Shown here: positions 7,555 to 16,229 of the stretch, piece by piece | How the letters are laid out: each line of letters begins with the position of its first letter | Numbering within the stretch: the stretch's first letter is position 1 | Source: Lojkania enalia | Lineage: Eukaryota > Ascomycota > Dothideomycetes > Pleosporales | Reading direction: 5' to 3' | Length of the DNA: 16,229 nucleotides | NCBI GenBank assembly: GCA_010094045.1 | Contig: ML986894.1 | Coordinates: 9,762 to 25,990 of the forward strand | Translations under genes and position numbers: made by a program | Notes under the pieces: generated by a model | What the model saw: the letters and a program-made list of their open reading frames with translations, nothing else | Database searches by the model: none | What the model was told of the DNA's origin: nothing

Positions 7555-9561
7555 TAGACGCTTAAACTAAGGGTGTAATATTATATCTATAGTAGAAAGA
7601 CCTATATATAAGTAAGTAGAATAGCGCTATTATTAGAGGATATTAAAAACTATCTCTACTATCTACCTAAATACTATATTCTAATATATATAAAATATAT
7701 AACTACTATATTAAATATTAATATATATCTACAGTATTATTATAGTATAATAATAGAGTAGAGGAGGGTAATTATTAAGTATATTTATTAGTAGCTAATT
7801 AGACTAGTAAAAAATATCTAGCTACTTATACTATTTAGGTAACTAATACTAGAATTAGAAAAGCTATTAAATAGGTTCTAGTATAAACAATCTAAATACT
7901 ATATTACTACTAATATTAATATATTATATATATATTTAAAGAAGAAGTATAAATAGGTATAAATAAGTAATAAAAGTAGGCTCTATTAGAAGGTTAAGGT
8001 ATAGATATTCTTTCGGGCTAGTAGGCTGTAGTAATATTTTATTTTTAATATAAGTAGTTATAACTATAAGTTAACTATTTTCTATATAGAAGCTAATATT
8101 ATATATAATTAGTTAGCCAGGTTTAAACTTATAAAGTAGAGGGAAGAAAAGAAAGTATAGATTATAAATATAGAGGTAGCGAAGACTAATAAAACTAGGT
8201 AGTTTAAGTAGATAGGGTAGCTAAAGTATCTAGTAAAGTAGAATTAAGTATATCTTATATATTAGATCTAGCTACCTAACTAAGGTAAGACGAAATTTTA
8301 ATAGGTAGTAAAGCTAGTTAAGCTATTAGTTAAGTAGAGTATTAGAGGATTATTATTACTTATATAAAAAATAAGATAGTAGTTTAGAAGCGTTTAGTAA
8401 TATAAAATAGATAGGTATCTACTCGCTTAACTATAGAACCCTAAAAGTTAGATAGTATATATTAGCTATATTATTAAGTTTATCTACTACTTTCTCTATA
8501 TTATTGCTGATAAAAAAGCTTAAATTATATAGTTTAGTTATAATAGTAATAGTAATAATAGTAATAATAATAGTATAGTATTAGATAATAGTATAAGTTC
8601 TAGGTCTAATAAAGCTAGAAGTAATACTAATAGTAATAATAATAGTAATAGCGGCCTCTATTATAAGTACTATAAGAAGAAAAAAGTAGATTAGATAGAA
8701 GATATATACGAGCTATTCTATTAGTAAAATAAATAGAAGGAACTAGTAATAGTACTATAGGTTATATTAGATAGGAATAGTAAAGACGTTTAATTTAAAG
8801 TACTACTAAATATACTTATATTATTTATTTTTTAATTAATAGATAATTAACTATTTAATAGTAGGCTTATCTATTTTCTTACTATATTAGGGATTAATAC
8901 TAAAATAGACTACTTATATATAGTAAAGAACTATTTATATATACTAGCTAGTATAGTATATTATATATATATACTAGGTGTAGAAAAGCTACTTCTAGTA
9001 GTAAAGTATAATAAGTAGATAGATAAGGACTGGGAGTATTTTCTACTTATATAGTAGAAGTTTCTAGCTAATAGATTATTTAGTCTAATAAGTAAAATAA
9101 TTAGCTTACTAGTATATAGGAAGTTTATTACACTAATAGCTAGTAATTTAGATAATACTTACTAGTTAAAAGATAAGAAGATATTCTATCTTAATAGCTA
9201 GCTGATTTATATTAGCTAGTTCTATAAGATAGCGTAAGATATAGTAGCTAAAGTAGAGAAAATACTCTAGTAGGAGTTATATTAGATAGTTAGAGCTAAA
9301 GACTAGTTTACTATCTAGCTAGAGTAGCTTATTAATAATATTATATTTATATAATAGAGTATATTTTTTATCTATTATTATAATAATTAGCTTAATAATA
9401 AGCTTAAGTAGATACTTACTCGGGCTAGATAGATAGAAGCTAGTTAGTAGCTATAGTTAAGAGACGGCTTATAGAGTAAGTAGTAGGTAAAGTAGTATTT
9501 ACAGTAGATAGATTACTTCTTAAAACTACTAATAATTAGTATATATATAATTTTAGAGTAG
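7555..9561 (+). pseudogene. TLH-like helicase gene, N-terminal part, copy 1
   Basis: The frame with codons starting at 1 modulo 3 runs in register from about 7600 to the end of the unit. All interruptions are TAG or TAA, consistent with lost Gln and Trp codons. Order: a DUF3505-like zinc-finger region (about 7640-8020), a coiled-coil-prone Gln/Lys/Glu-rich section, a Ser/Asn tract (8536-8660), and a long conserved helical region. That region contains LYYKYYKKKK (about 8658), GINTKIDYLYIVKNYLYILA (about 8890-8950) and KKIFYLNS (about 9177-9200). In fungal TLH proteins this section precedes the RecQ-like helicase core, which is absent here. The start codon is not identifiable. Family call rests on my recall of DUF3505/TLH proteins without a database search. 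Confidence 0.6.
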
Positions 9562-9579
9562 CCTATCTAATATAAGATA

Positions 9580-9635
9580 ATAAATTAGGCCTAATTTGTA
9601 ATAGATTAGGTATAGTACTATAGTACTATACCTAA
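9580..9635. repeat. Palindrome pair, copy 2 head
   Basis: This is the same arrangement as in copy 1. The first palindrome (9580-9599) has one mismatched pair (ATAAATT against AATTTGT). The second (9606-9635) is a perfect 30-base palindrome. Shortly after it, GGGGGTAA (9651-9658) and TTACCCCC (9671-9678) form an 8-base inverted repeat around a 12-base loop, which is imperfect in the other two copies. Confidence 0.8.
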
Positions 9636-9714
9636 AATAGGTTGTTAAAAGGGGGTAATTTATCTAACTATTACCCCCCTAATTTATTTATAACTAATAT
9701 TCTAACCGTAATAT

Positions 9715-9729
9715 TTTATATATAAAAAC
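9715..9729 (+). promoter_or_regulatory. TATA-like box, copy 2
   Basis: TTTATATATAAAAAC stands at the same offset from the unit start (153 bases) as in copy 1 and is unchanged across its 15 bases. Core promoter by position only. Confidence 0.4.
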
Positions 9730-9839
9730 TATTTAGTAGAATCTATTTATTCTACTTATAATACTATATTATTACACCCGTACTAGTATAGGGCTATAAT
9801 AAAGCTAGAAGGATATAATTCTACTAAAATATATAAACG

Positions 9840-11934
9840 CTTAAACTAAGAGTATAATACTATATCTATAGTAGAATAGTACTATTACTAGAAGATATTA
9901 AAAACTATCTCTACTATCTATCTAAGTACTATATTCTAATATATAAAAAATATACAACTACTATATTAAATATTAATATATATCTACAGTACTATTATAG
10001 TATAATAATAGAGTAGAAGAGGGTAATTATTAAATATACTTATTAGTAGCTAATTAGACTAGTAAAAGATATCTAGCTGCCTGTACTATTTAGGCAACTA
10101 ATACTAGAATTAGAAAAGCTACTAAATAGGTTCTAGTATAAGTAATCTAAATACTATATTACTACTAATATTAACGTACTATATATATATCTAAAGAAGA
10201 AGTATAAGTAAACGTAAATAGGTAATAAAAGTAGATTCTATTAAAAGGTTAAGGTATAGATATTCTTTTAGGCTAGTAGGCTATAATAATATTTTATTAT
10301 TAATATAAGTAGCCTTAATTATAAACTAGCTATTTTTTATATAGAGGCTAATATTATATATAATTAATTAGCTAAGTTTAAACTTATAAAGTAGAGGGAA
10401 GAAAAGAAGGTATAAGTTATAAATACAGAGATAGTAAAAACCGATAAAACTAGGTAGTTTAAGTAAATAGAGTAGCTAGAGTATCTAGTAAAGCGGAATT
10501 AAGTATATCTTATATATTAGATCTAGCTATCTAACTAAAATAAGATAAAACTTTAATAGGCGGTGAAGCTAGTTAAACTATTAGTTAAGTAGAATATTAG
10601 AGAGTTATTATTACTTATATAAGAAATAAAATAGTTATTTAAAAGTATTTAGTAATATAAAGTAGATAGACGTCTACTTATTTAACTATAGAATTCTAAG
10701 AGTTAGGTAGTATATACTAGCTATATTATTAAGTTTGTCTACTACTTTCTCTATATTATTACTAATAAAGAAACTTAAGTTATATAGTTTAGCTATAGTA
10801 GTAACAGTAATAACAATAATAATAATAGTATAATATTAGATAATAGCGCGAGTTCTAGGTCTAATAGAGCTAAAAGTAGTATTAATAATAATAATAATAG
10901 TAATAGCAGCTTCTATTATAGGTACTATAAGAAGAAAAAAATAGATTAGATAGAAGACGCGCACGAGCTATTCTGTTAGTAAAATAAATAGAAGAAACTA
11001 GTAATAGTACTATAGATTATATTAGATAGAGATAGTAAAGATATTTAGCTTAAAATACTACTAGATATACTTATATTATTTATTTTTTAATCGATAGATA
11101 ATTAGCTGTTTAATAGTAGACTTATCTATTTTCTTACTATACTAGGGATTAATACTAAAATAAACCGCTTATATATAGTAAAGAACTACTTATATATATT
11201 AGCTAGTATAGTATACTATATACGCGTATTAGGTATAGAGAAACTACTTCTAGTAGTAGAGTATAACGAGTAGATAGACGAGGACTAAGAGTATTTTCTA
11301 CTTATATAATAGAAGTTTCTAGCTAATAGATTATTTAGTCTAATAAGTAAGATAATTAGCTTACTAGTATATAGGAAGTTTATTATACTAATAGCTGGTA
11401 ATTTAGGTAATACTTACTAGTTAAAGAATAAGAAGATATTCTATCTTAATAGCCGGCCGATCTATATTAGCTAGTTCTATAAAATAGTATAAGATATAGT
11501 AGCTAAGATAGAAGAGATAATCTAGTAAGAGCTATATTAGACGGCTAGAGTTAAAGACTAGTTTACTATCTAGCTAGAGCAGCTTATTAATAATATTATA
11601 TTTATATAGTAGAGTATATCTTTTATCTATTATTATAATAATTAGCTTAATAATAAACTTAAATAGATACTTACTTAGGCTAGATAAATAGAAGCTAGTC
11701 AGCAGCTGCAGTTAAAAGATAGCTTATAAAATAAGTAGTAGATAAAGTAGTACTTATAATAGGTAGATTACTTCTTAAAACTATTAATAGTTAGTATATA
11801 TATAACTTTAGGGCAGTTTAAGCGAGGGTTAAAGATTATAATAATATAGTATTATAATAGAGTACTATAGAACTATAATATCTTTATAGTAGATAGGTAG
11901 ATTATAATAGTAGTCTACTATTATAAATTGCAAT
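9840..11934 (+). pseudogene. TLH-like helicase gene, N-terminal part with pre-helicase motif, copy 2
   Basis: The frame with codons starting at 0 modulo 3 is continuous to 11,932 apart from TAG/TAA. A C2H2-like finger is visible at 10,137-10,205 with spacing x4-x11-x4, but all four ligand codons (10,137, 10,152, 10,188, 10,203) read Tyr. After the finger come IFF*ASRL**YFII (10,260-10,301), a coiled-coil-like stretch, a Ser/Asn tract (about 10,796-10,908) and the conserved helical region. Only this copy extends to GQFKRGLKIIII (11,811-11,846), the counterpart of the (P)RGTEI block that opens the pre-helicase segment in TLH-type proteins, followed by NIFIVDR at about 11,877. It lacks 24 bases near 9877 that copies 1 and 3 keep, an in-frame loss of eight codons. 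The helicase core itself is missing. Confidence 0.65.
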
Positions 11935-11952
11935 CCTATCTAATATAAGGCG

Positions 11953-12008
11953 ATAAATTAGGCCCGATTTGTAATAGATTAGGTATAGTACTATAGTACT
12001 ATACTTAA
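11953..12008. repeat. Palindrome pair, copy 3 head, partly unmutated
   Basis: The first palindrome (11,953-11,972) keeps GGCCCGATTTGT in its right arm while the left arm reads ATAAATTA. This suggests an ancestral 20-base palindrome whose arms were ACAAATCGGG and CCCGATTTGT. The second (11,979-12,008) has a single mismatch, CTT for CCT, in its right arm. Confidence 0.75.
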
Positions 12009-12087
12009 AATAGGTTGTTAAAAGAAGGCGATTTATCTAACTATTACCCCTCTAATTTATTTACAACTAGTATTCTAACCGTAATAC

Positions 12088-12102
12088 TTTATATATAAAA
12101 AC
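12088..12102 (+). promoter_or_regulatory. TATA-like box, copy 3
   Basis: TTTATATATAAAAAC, again at offset 153. It contains no CpA or TpG, so RIP would not be expected to change it, and its identity in three copies is not by itself evidence of selection. Confidence 0.4.
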
Positions 12103-12212
12103 TATTTAGTAGAGTCTATTTATTCTACTTATAACGCTATATTATTATACCTATACTAGTATAGGGCTATAATAAAACTAGAAGAATATAGTTCTACTAG
12201 AATATATAGATG

Positions 12213-12814
12213 CTTAAACCGAGGGCGTAATACTATATTTATAGTAGAAAGACCTATATATAAGTAAGCAGAATAGCGCTATTACTAAAGAATATTAAGA
12301 ACTATTTCTACTATCTACTTAAGTACTATATTCTAATATATAAGAAATATATAACTACTATATTAAATATTAATATATATCTATAGTACTATTATAGTAT
12401 AATAATAGAGTAGAGGAGGGTAATTATTAAATATACTTATTAGTAGTTAATTAGACTAGTAAAGAACGTCTAGCTACCTATACTATTTAGGCAACTAATA
12501 TTAGAATTAGAAAAACTACTAAATAGGTTCTAGTATAAGTAATTTAGATACTATATTATTATTAATATTAATATACTATATATATATCTAAAGAAAAAGT
12601 ATAAATAGGTATAAATAGATAATAAAAATAAGTTTTATTAGAAGGTTAAAATATAGATATTCTTTTAGGCTAGCGGGTTATAGTAATATTTTATCGTTAA
12701 TATAAGTAGCTATAACTATAAGCTAGCTATTCTCTATATAGAGACTAATATTATATATAATTAGTTAGCTAGGTTTAAACTTATAAAGTAGAGAGAAGAA
12801 GAGAAGATATATAT
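12213..12814 (+). pseudogene. TLH-like helicase gene, N-terminal fragment, copy 3
   Basis: This is the same DUF3505-like N-terminal region as in copies 1 and 2, in the frame starting at 0 modulo 3 (the AAC codon at 12,300 matches 7648 and 9903). It ends where the gypsy LTR begins near 12,815. The zinc-finger ligands are again lost to TA-type codons. No domain beyond the finger and the following basic stretch remains in the window. Confidence 0.6.
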
Positions 12815-13182
12815 TATAGACATCCTTATAGGAACCCCTGCACTAGACCCAATTAAGATTTAGGACTCTATATAGCTAGAAGAATAAAGCTAGTATAAGG
12901 CACGTAATGCGCTTAGTAGCTTAACTAACTAAATAACTAAGTACACTTAGTAGCTTAGTTAACTAAGTAACTAAGCAAGGAAATAATAAGGGAACTAAAT
13001 TGTATTTAACAACCTTATAACTCTAATCTTCGTAGCTCTTTATAGTTAACTTAAATATCCTTCGCATACTCTACTTGCGTACTTCTATTATAAGCCTATA
13101 AGAATAATCCACTTTATAAGTACATGATCACTCTTAGTTATTACCCCCGCCCTATATCTAGCTAATTAGAAGGGCCGTTACA
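12815..13182 (+). repeat. 5' LTR of gypsy element B (boundaries inferred)
   Basis: Copy 3 of the TLH unit stops aligning at about 12,815, where TATAGACATCC begins (possibly TGTAGACATCC before RIP, giving the usual TG start). The proposed end is GGGCCGTTACA at 13,182, giving the usual CA end and a length of 368 bases. No second LTR is in the window to confirm this, and I could not match a tRNA primer-binding site after it. The sequence keeps both CpA and TpG more often than the region to its left. TATA-like words occur at about 13,038 and 13,115. Confidence 0.5.
12912..12979. repeat. 34-bp tandem duplication inside the LTR
   Basis: CTTAGTAGCTTAACTAACTA and the following 14 bases (12,912-12,945) are repeated with a few transitions at 12,946-12,979. 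Each half contains nested palindromic words, the clearest being CTTAGTTAACTAAG (12,954-12,967). Tandem repeats in the U3 part of an LTR often hold promoter or enhancer sites; that role is inferred. Confidence 0.7.
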
Positions 13183-13352
13183 CTTTAACTACCCTCGTAA
13201 GGCTAGAAGAAGTGAGACTAGTCAGACTACCCTAGTTATAAGGAAAGAGATACCTTCGGCAAGTAACGTAGGAAACTCACGCAAGTAGAATATCGGGATT
13301 AGCTAGTAAAGCTACCTCTTCGGAGGCAGGTATAATAACCATATTTATAAAA
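13183..13352 (+). other. Untranslated leader of gypsy element B
   Basis: This is the stretch between the proposed LTR end and the gag start codon. It is richer in GC than most of the window (for example CTTCGGCAAG and CTCTTCGGAGGCAGG). The primer-binding site should be here, but no clear TGG-starting match to a tRNA 3' end is visible, perhaps because RIP altered it. Confidence 0.4.
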
Positions 13353-16229
13353 ATGCAGAACGAATTAGCGTAATAATAGAAATAACTAGTTCTAGTAGAT
13401 AAATAGATAAGAAGCTTAAAGGAGACTTAGGACAGCCTTCTCGAAAGTCTTAAAGAAATATAAGGAATAGTTAATAGTAAATAAAGGATAGGACTTGCGG
13501 GAATTATCTAAAAACTTAAATAAGTCGAAAGAGTACTACTAATAATATATTACTAATAATAAATTAAACTAGTACTACTTAATAAATTTAATAGAACTAG
13601 GTCTAAGTTTAAAGGATTCCTAGTAGCAGCAAGAATCTACATCAACGCCAACCTCGATATTATCTAATATAAGAACGAGAAAGTACTATTTATAGGAATA
13701 TACTTGACGGGTAAACTACTTAACTAGTTCCAGTTCTTCCTAATAGATTTTAAGAACTATATAGAAGAATACTAGAAGAGTAAAACTAAGGTAATATTTA
13801 CAAGCCTAATATACTTCTAATAGAAACTTAAACTAGTATTTGGAGATATTAACAAAGTATAAGTAGTAGAAGATAGACTTTACGACCTAGTTTAACTAGG
13901 ATCTATTACCTCGTATATATTAAGCTTTCAACAGCTCTTAAATAAAGTTGCCTAGAATAATTATAGTATAATAGTAAAGTTCCGCAGAGGATTAAAAATA
14001 GAAATAAGAAGAGTAATAATATATATAGAGTAACCGCGGGACCTAGCGTTATATTTTCAACTAGTAAAGAGAATCGACAACGAACTATACTAGTTTAAAA
14101 ATAAGGAAAGATAAGCGTACTACTAAAGAGTATATTTCTTAGTAAGAACTATTAATACGGGCGGACTTATAGATCTAAACGCTACTAGAGAAAAGAAGCC
14201 TAAATTACAGGCGACTTAGGAAAAGAAGATTTAAAAGAAAGATATTAAGTACTACAATTATTAGAAACTAGAATATATAGTAAAGGAATATCAAAGTAAA
14301 AAGAAAGAAAAGAGAAACTAGTTTATAGAAGACAAACCGCAGGAAGCAGGTAAAGAAAAACTAGTCGCAACTATAGAATACAGAACCTTATATTAGTTCT
14401 TCTATAATAAAGACAAGTATTAAATATACTGACAACTTAAAGAAGCTATAAGATATTAGCCTTAGAAGAGAATGTAACTTACAGTAATATAGGAATATAT
14501 AAAAAGATAGCTAAAAGAAGTTTAGGAAATATTAGACGAGGATAAAGAAATAAACACCCTATTATAAATAGGAGAAGCTACTGCTAGAGTACTAACACTT
14601 AAACTAGTATTTAGAGTATATTCTATATACCGACGAGGAATGATCGAGTATAAATAGGGAACCCCGGCTCTTATAGCCACCCTATAAGAAGAACTACCTA
14701 TAAGGTTCTATAATAAAAATAGACTAGGATAAGATATTATCAACGTTTATGAAGAATAGTAAAACATCTACTCTAGGAAAATCCGCTTCTTATACTTCTA
14801 AAAATAGATAGAAACTATAAAGGTAGTAGAAGGGTACCTTAGTATAATAGACTGGGACAAGGCTGCGTATACAGTATAGAAAGTAGTAGCCTTCTTACAA
14901 AGTAAAGTACTAGTAAAATACTAGGTACTAAAGGCATCGCGATATAAATAAGAATGGGACTACTAAGTTAGAGAAGATAATAACCCTCGTATAAACTAAT
15001 ACCACCTAGTATATTTTAAGATAGTATAGATATTGTGCATTAAACGACAGTATAAGGCCTACTAAGAAAGAAAGGAAAGTATAGGTGTATGGCTAAGACG
15101 ACTAAACGAAGATAAAGTACTAGGAAACCTTGTAAAATAAGAAGCTATAATAGGATGGGAAGTTACTAAACAAACCTAAAACTATATAGTACTCGAATCT
15201 AGACCTCTATTACCTAAAGCATGCGTTAGAGGAAGACTATAGTATAAATACTTAGAATAGAAATGCCCGAAATATATATTTATAAAAGAAGTAATAGCCT
15301 ACTAACCTAAAACAACTTAGTTATATAGAAACGTAGGAGAATACTACTTTACAACACCCGGACGGTACTACAGCTATAAAATATATATACTCATTAACAG
15401 TAGAGTAATAAAGAATTTTATAGCTAGCAACTATATTACTAGAAAAGAAATACTTATAATATAACTAGAACGACCTTATATAATTTAAACTATAGAAGGG
15501 AAAGATTTCTAGAAAAAAGTTATATATACTACAGAACTAGGAGAGTTTAAAATTCTAGAAACAACCTAATAAGAACAAATATTCTAAATTATAGAAATTA
15601 CCAACTATAATATTATCCTAGAAATTCTATAGTTAAAAAAAGAAAACCTTTAGATAAATTAGCAAACGGGACGAATTATCCTTAAAAACTCTAGCCAACT
15701 AATTAAGGAATAACTTGCTGTAATAGTAAAAGAAGTAGTAAAAGAGTTATTTCTAATAGGAAATATATTATATAGCGTACCTAAGGAATACTAATATTTG
15801 ATAAAACAGCTCTAAGAACTACTACGATACCTATTTAAACACGGAGAATACAATCACGAAATTAAACTATAACTAGAAAAAGAACCTAGATATAGACTAA
15901 TATATAGCCTAATACTAAGGGAAATAGAGGCTCTAGAATAATATATAGATAAACACCTAAAGAAAGAAATAATTAGAGAATTAAACTTACTAGTAGCATA
16001 CCTTATACTCTTTATAGATAAGAAAGAAATAACTAACCTATAAATATATGTTGATTATCGCACCCTCAACAATATTACAATTAAGAATTAATATCTTCTA
16101 CTACTTATTTGTGATTTAAGAAACTAATTAAGAAAAGCTACTATCTTTATAAAATTAGACATCTAGAACGCGTACTATTAAATCCGTATTAAAGAAGGAG
16201 ACGAATAGAAAATAGTATTTAGAATAAAA
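13353..16229 (+). pseudogene. Ty3/gypsy gag-pol of element B, single frame, RIP stops
   Basis: The ATG at 13,353 opens a frame (0 modulo 3) that holds every recognisable domain to the window edge, so no indel has disturbed it. Order: a Gln-rich coiled-coil start, the gag core with SKFKGFLVAARIYINANLD (13,602-13,658), and a zinc knuckle at 14,250-14,291 reading YYNY*KLEYIVKEY with C-x2-C-x4-H-x4-C spacing but Tyr at all four ligands. A long linker (~370 residues) includes a Y-x4-Y-x2-Y block after 14,390, which in relatives is C-x4-C-x2-H. The protease at 15,390-15,640 has active site NSRV for DSGA (15,396-15,407). Reverse transcriptase follows: YRLIYSL, VDYRTLNNITIKN (16,050-16,088) and motif A KLDI*NAYY at about 16,152, with its Asp kept (16,158-16,160). 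The edge cuts before YxDD. Dozens of TAG/TAA codons make it non-functional. Confidence 0.9.

Larger units (their letters stand above)
7283..9561 (+). repeat. TLH-like repeat unit, copy 1 (short 3' end)
   Basis: This is the first of three head-to-tail copies. It begins at CCTATCTAATATAAGG, the same sequence that opens copies 2 and 3. It holds ~270 bases of non-coding head (palindromes, TATA-like box) and then a helicase-associated pseudogene. Its 3' end stops at TTTTAGAGTA(G), about 120 bases earlier than in copy 2. Copies 1 and 2 align colinearly over the whole shared length except for one 24-base deletion in copy 2. In the stretches I compared by eye about nine bases in ten agree, and the differences are nearly all C/T or A/G. 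Confidence 0.9.
9562..11934 (+). repeat. TLH-like repeat unit, copy 2 (longest copy)
   Basis: The second head-to-tail copy begins at CCTATCTAATATAAG and is the most complete. It keeps an extra ~120 bases at the 3' end (11,812-11,934) that encode the conserved segment just before the helicase domain in TLH-type proteins. It retains more C and G than copy 1 at several places, for example CGCGCACGAG near 10,960, so it is locally a little less mutated. The next copy begins directly after TTGCAAT. Confidence 0.9.
11935..12814 (+). repeat. TLH-like repeat unit, copy 3 (interrupted by gypsy B)
   Basis: The third copy matches copies 1 and 2 from CCTATCTAATATAAGG for about 880 bases. Similarity stops near 12,815 where LTR sequence begins. 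The remainder of the copy may lie beyond the retrotransposon, outside the window. It keeps the 24 bases that copy 2 lost, so in that respect it resembles copy 1. Confidence 0.9.
12815..16229 (+). mobile_element. Ty3/gypsy LTR retrotransposon B, right-truncated, nested in TLH copy 3
   Basis: A 5' LTR (about 12,815-13,182), an untranslated leader and a gag-protease-reverse transcriptase frame in one register define this element. It interrupts TLH-like copy 3 and runs off the right edge. CpA survives in many places and TpG in some, unlike the 12.8 kb to its left, so it received less RIP and probably arrived later. Its 3' LTR and target duplication are outside the window. The exact left border is judged from where copy 3 stops matching copies 1 and 2. 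Confidence 0.85.

Noticed and set aside
7600..7625. GTAAGT near 7613 as an intron donor in the TLH-like gene.
   Set aside because: The frame reads through the site in copies 1 and 3, and no matching branch point and acceptor are evident.
8521..8660. AGTAATAATAG-type trinucleotide run as an independent microsatellite.
   Set aside because: It is in frame within the TLH-like pseudogene in both copies and reads as a Ser/Asn tract, so it is part of that gene.
7283..11934. The repeated ~2.3-kb unit as an LTR or a non-LTR retrotransposon.
   Set aside because: There is no reverse transcriptase, poly-A tail or LTR-type ends; the encoded frame looks like a DUF3505/TLH protein and the variable end is the 3' one.
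1..12814. Organellar or bacterial AT-rich DNA, or a genetic code reading TAG as Gln.
   Set aside because: Domains are those of fungal nuclear transposons. Catalytic Asp-to-Asn and Cys/His-to-Tyr changes show mutation rather than recoding, and both TAA and TAG occur at the same kinds of site.
12815..13353. tRNA primer-binding site or tRNA-like sequence in the LTR/leader.
   Set aside because: No TGG-starting match to a tRNA 3' end could be found, and no cloverleaf is apparent.

Overview
The window is an AT-rich block of a filamentous ascomycete (Pezizomycotina) genome that has been heavily mutated by repeat-induced point mutation (RIP). CpA and TpG are almost absent from about 1 to 12,814, TpA is in great excess, and every recognisable reading frame is broken by TAG/TAA codons at positions where relatives carry Gln (CAG/CAA) or Trp (TGG). 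I see no intact gene, no tRNA or rRNA, and nothing that looks functional today. All recognisable content is dead mobile or subtelomere-type repeat DNA. The kingdom and the RIP process are well supported; the species is not identifiable.

Layout from left to right. (1) 1-~2600, minus strand: a Ty3/gypsy LTR retrotransposon remnant (gag, zinc knuckle, protease, start of reverse transcriptase), cut by the left window edge. (2) ~2640-4570, plus strand: a Fot1/pogo-type (Tc1/mariner superfamily) DNA transposon with a single-frame transposase pseudogene. (3) 4975-5858: a minisatellite of 71-bp units, with a telomere-like TTAGGG/TTAGAG stretch at its right end and almost no C on the plus strand. (4) 6241-~7140: a Gln-rich pseudogene I cannot name, followed by four ~36-bp repeats. 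(5) 7283-12,814: three head-to-tail partial copies of one ~2.3-kb unit. Each starts at the same base with two adjacent palindromes and a TATA-like box, followed by the N-terminal half of a gene that I read as the DUF3505/C2H2 plus pre-helicase part of a fungal telomere-linked RecQ-like helicase (TLH). (6) 12,815-16,229, plus strand: a second, younger Ty3/gypsy element inserted in the third TLH copy. Its 5' LTR and an uninterrupted gag-pol frame run off the right edge inside the reverse transcriptase.

The TLH-like copies, the telomere-like satellite and the nested transposons together suggest a subtelomeric or formerly subtelomeric region. This is inference, since no terminal telomere array is present. 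The most informative signal is chemical: RIP has converted zinc-binding Cys and His codons to Tyr and catalytic Asp codons to Asn in several unrelated proteins. The sharp change in CpA/TpG content at 12,815 dates the last insertion as younger than the mutation of everything to its left.
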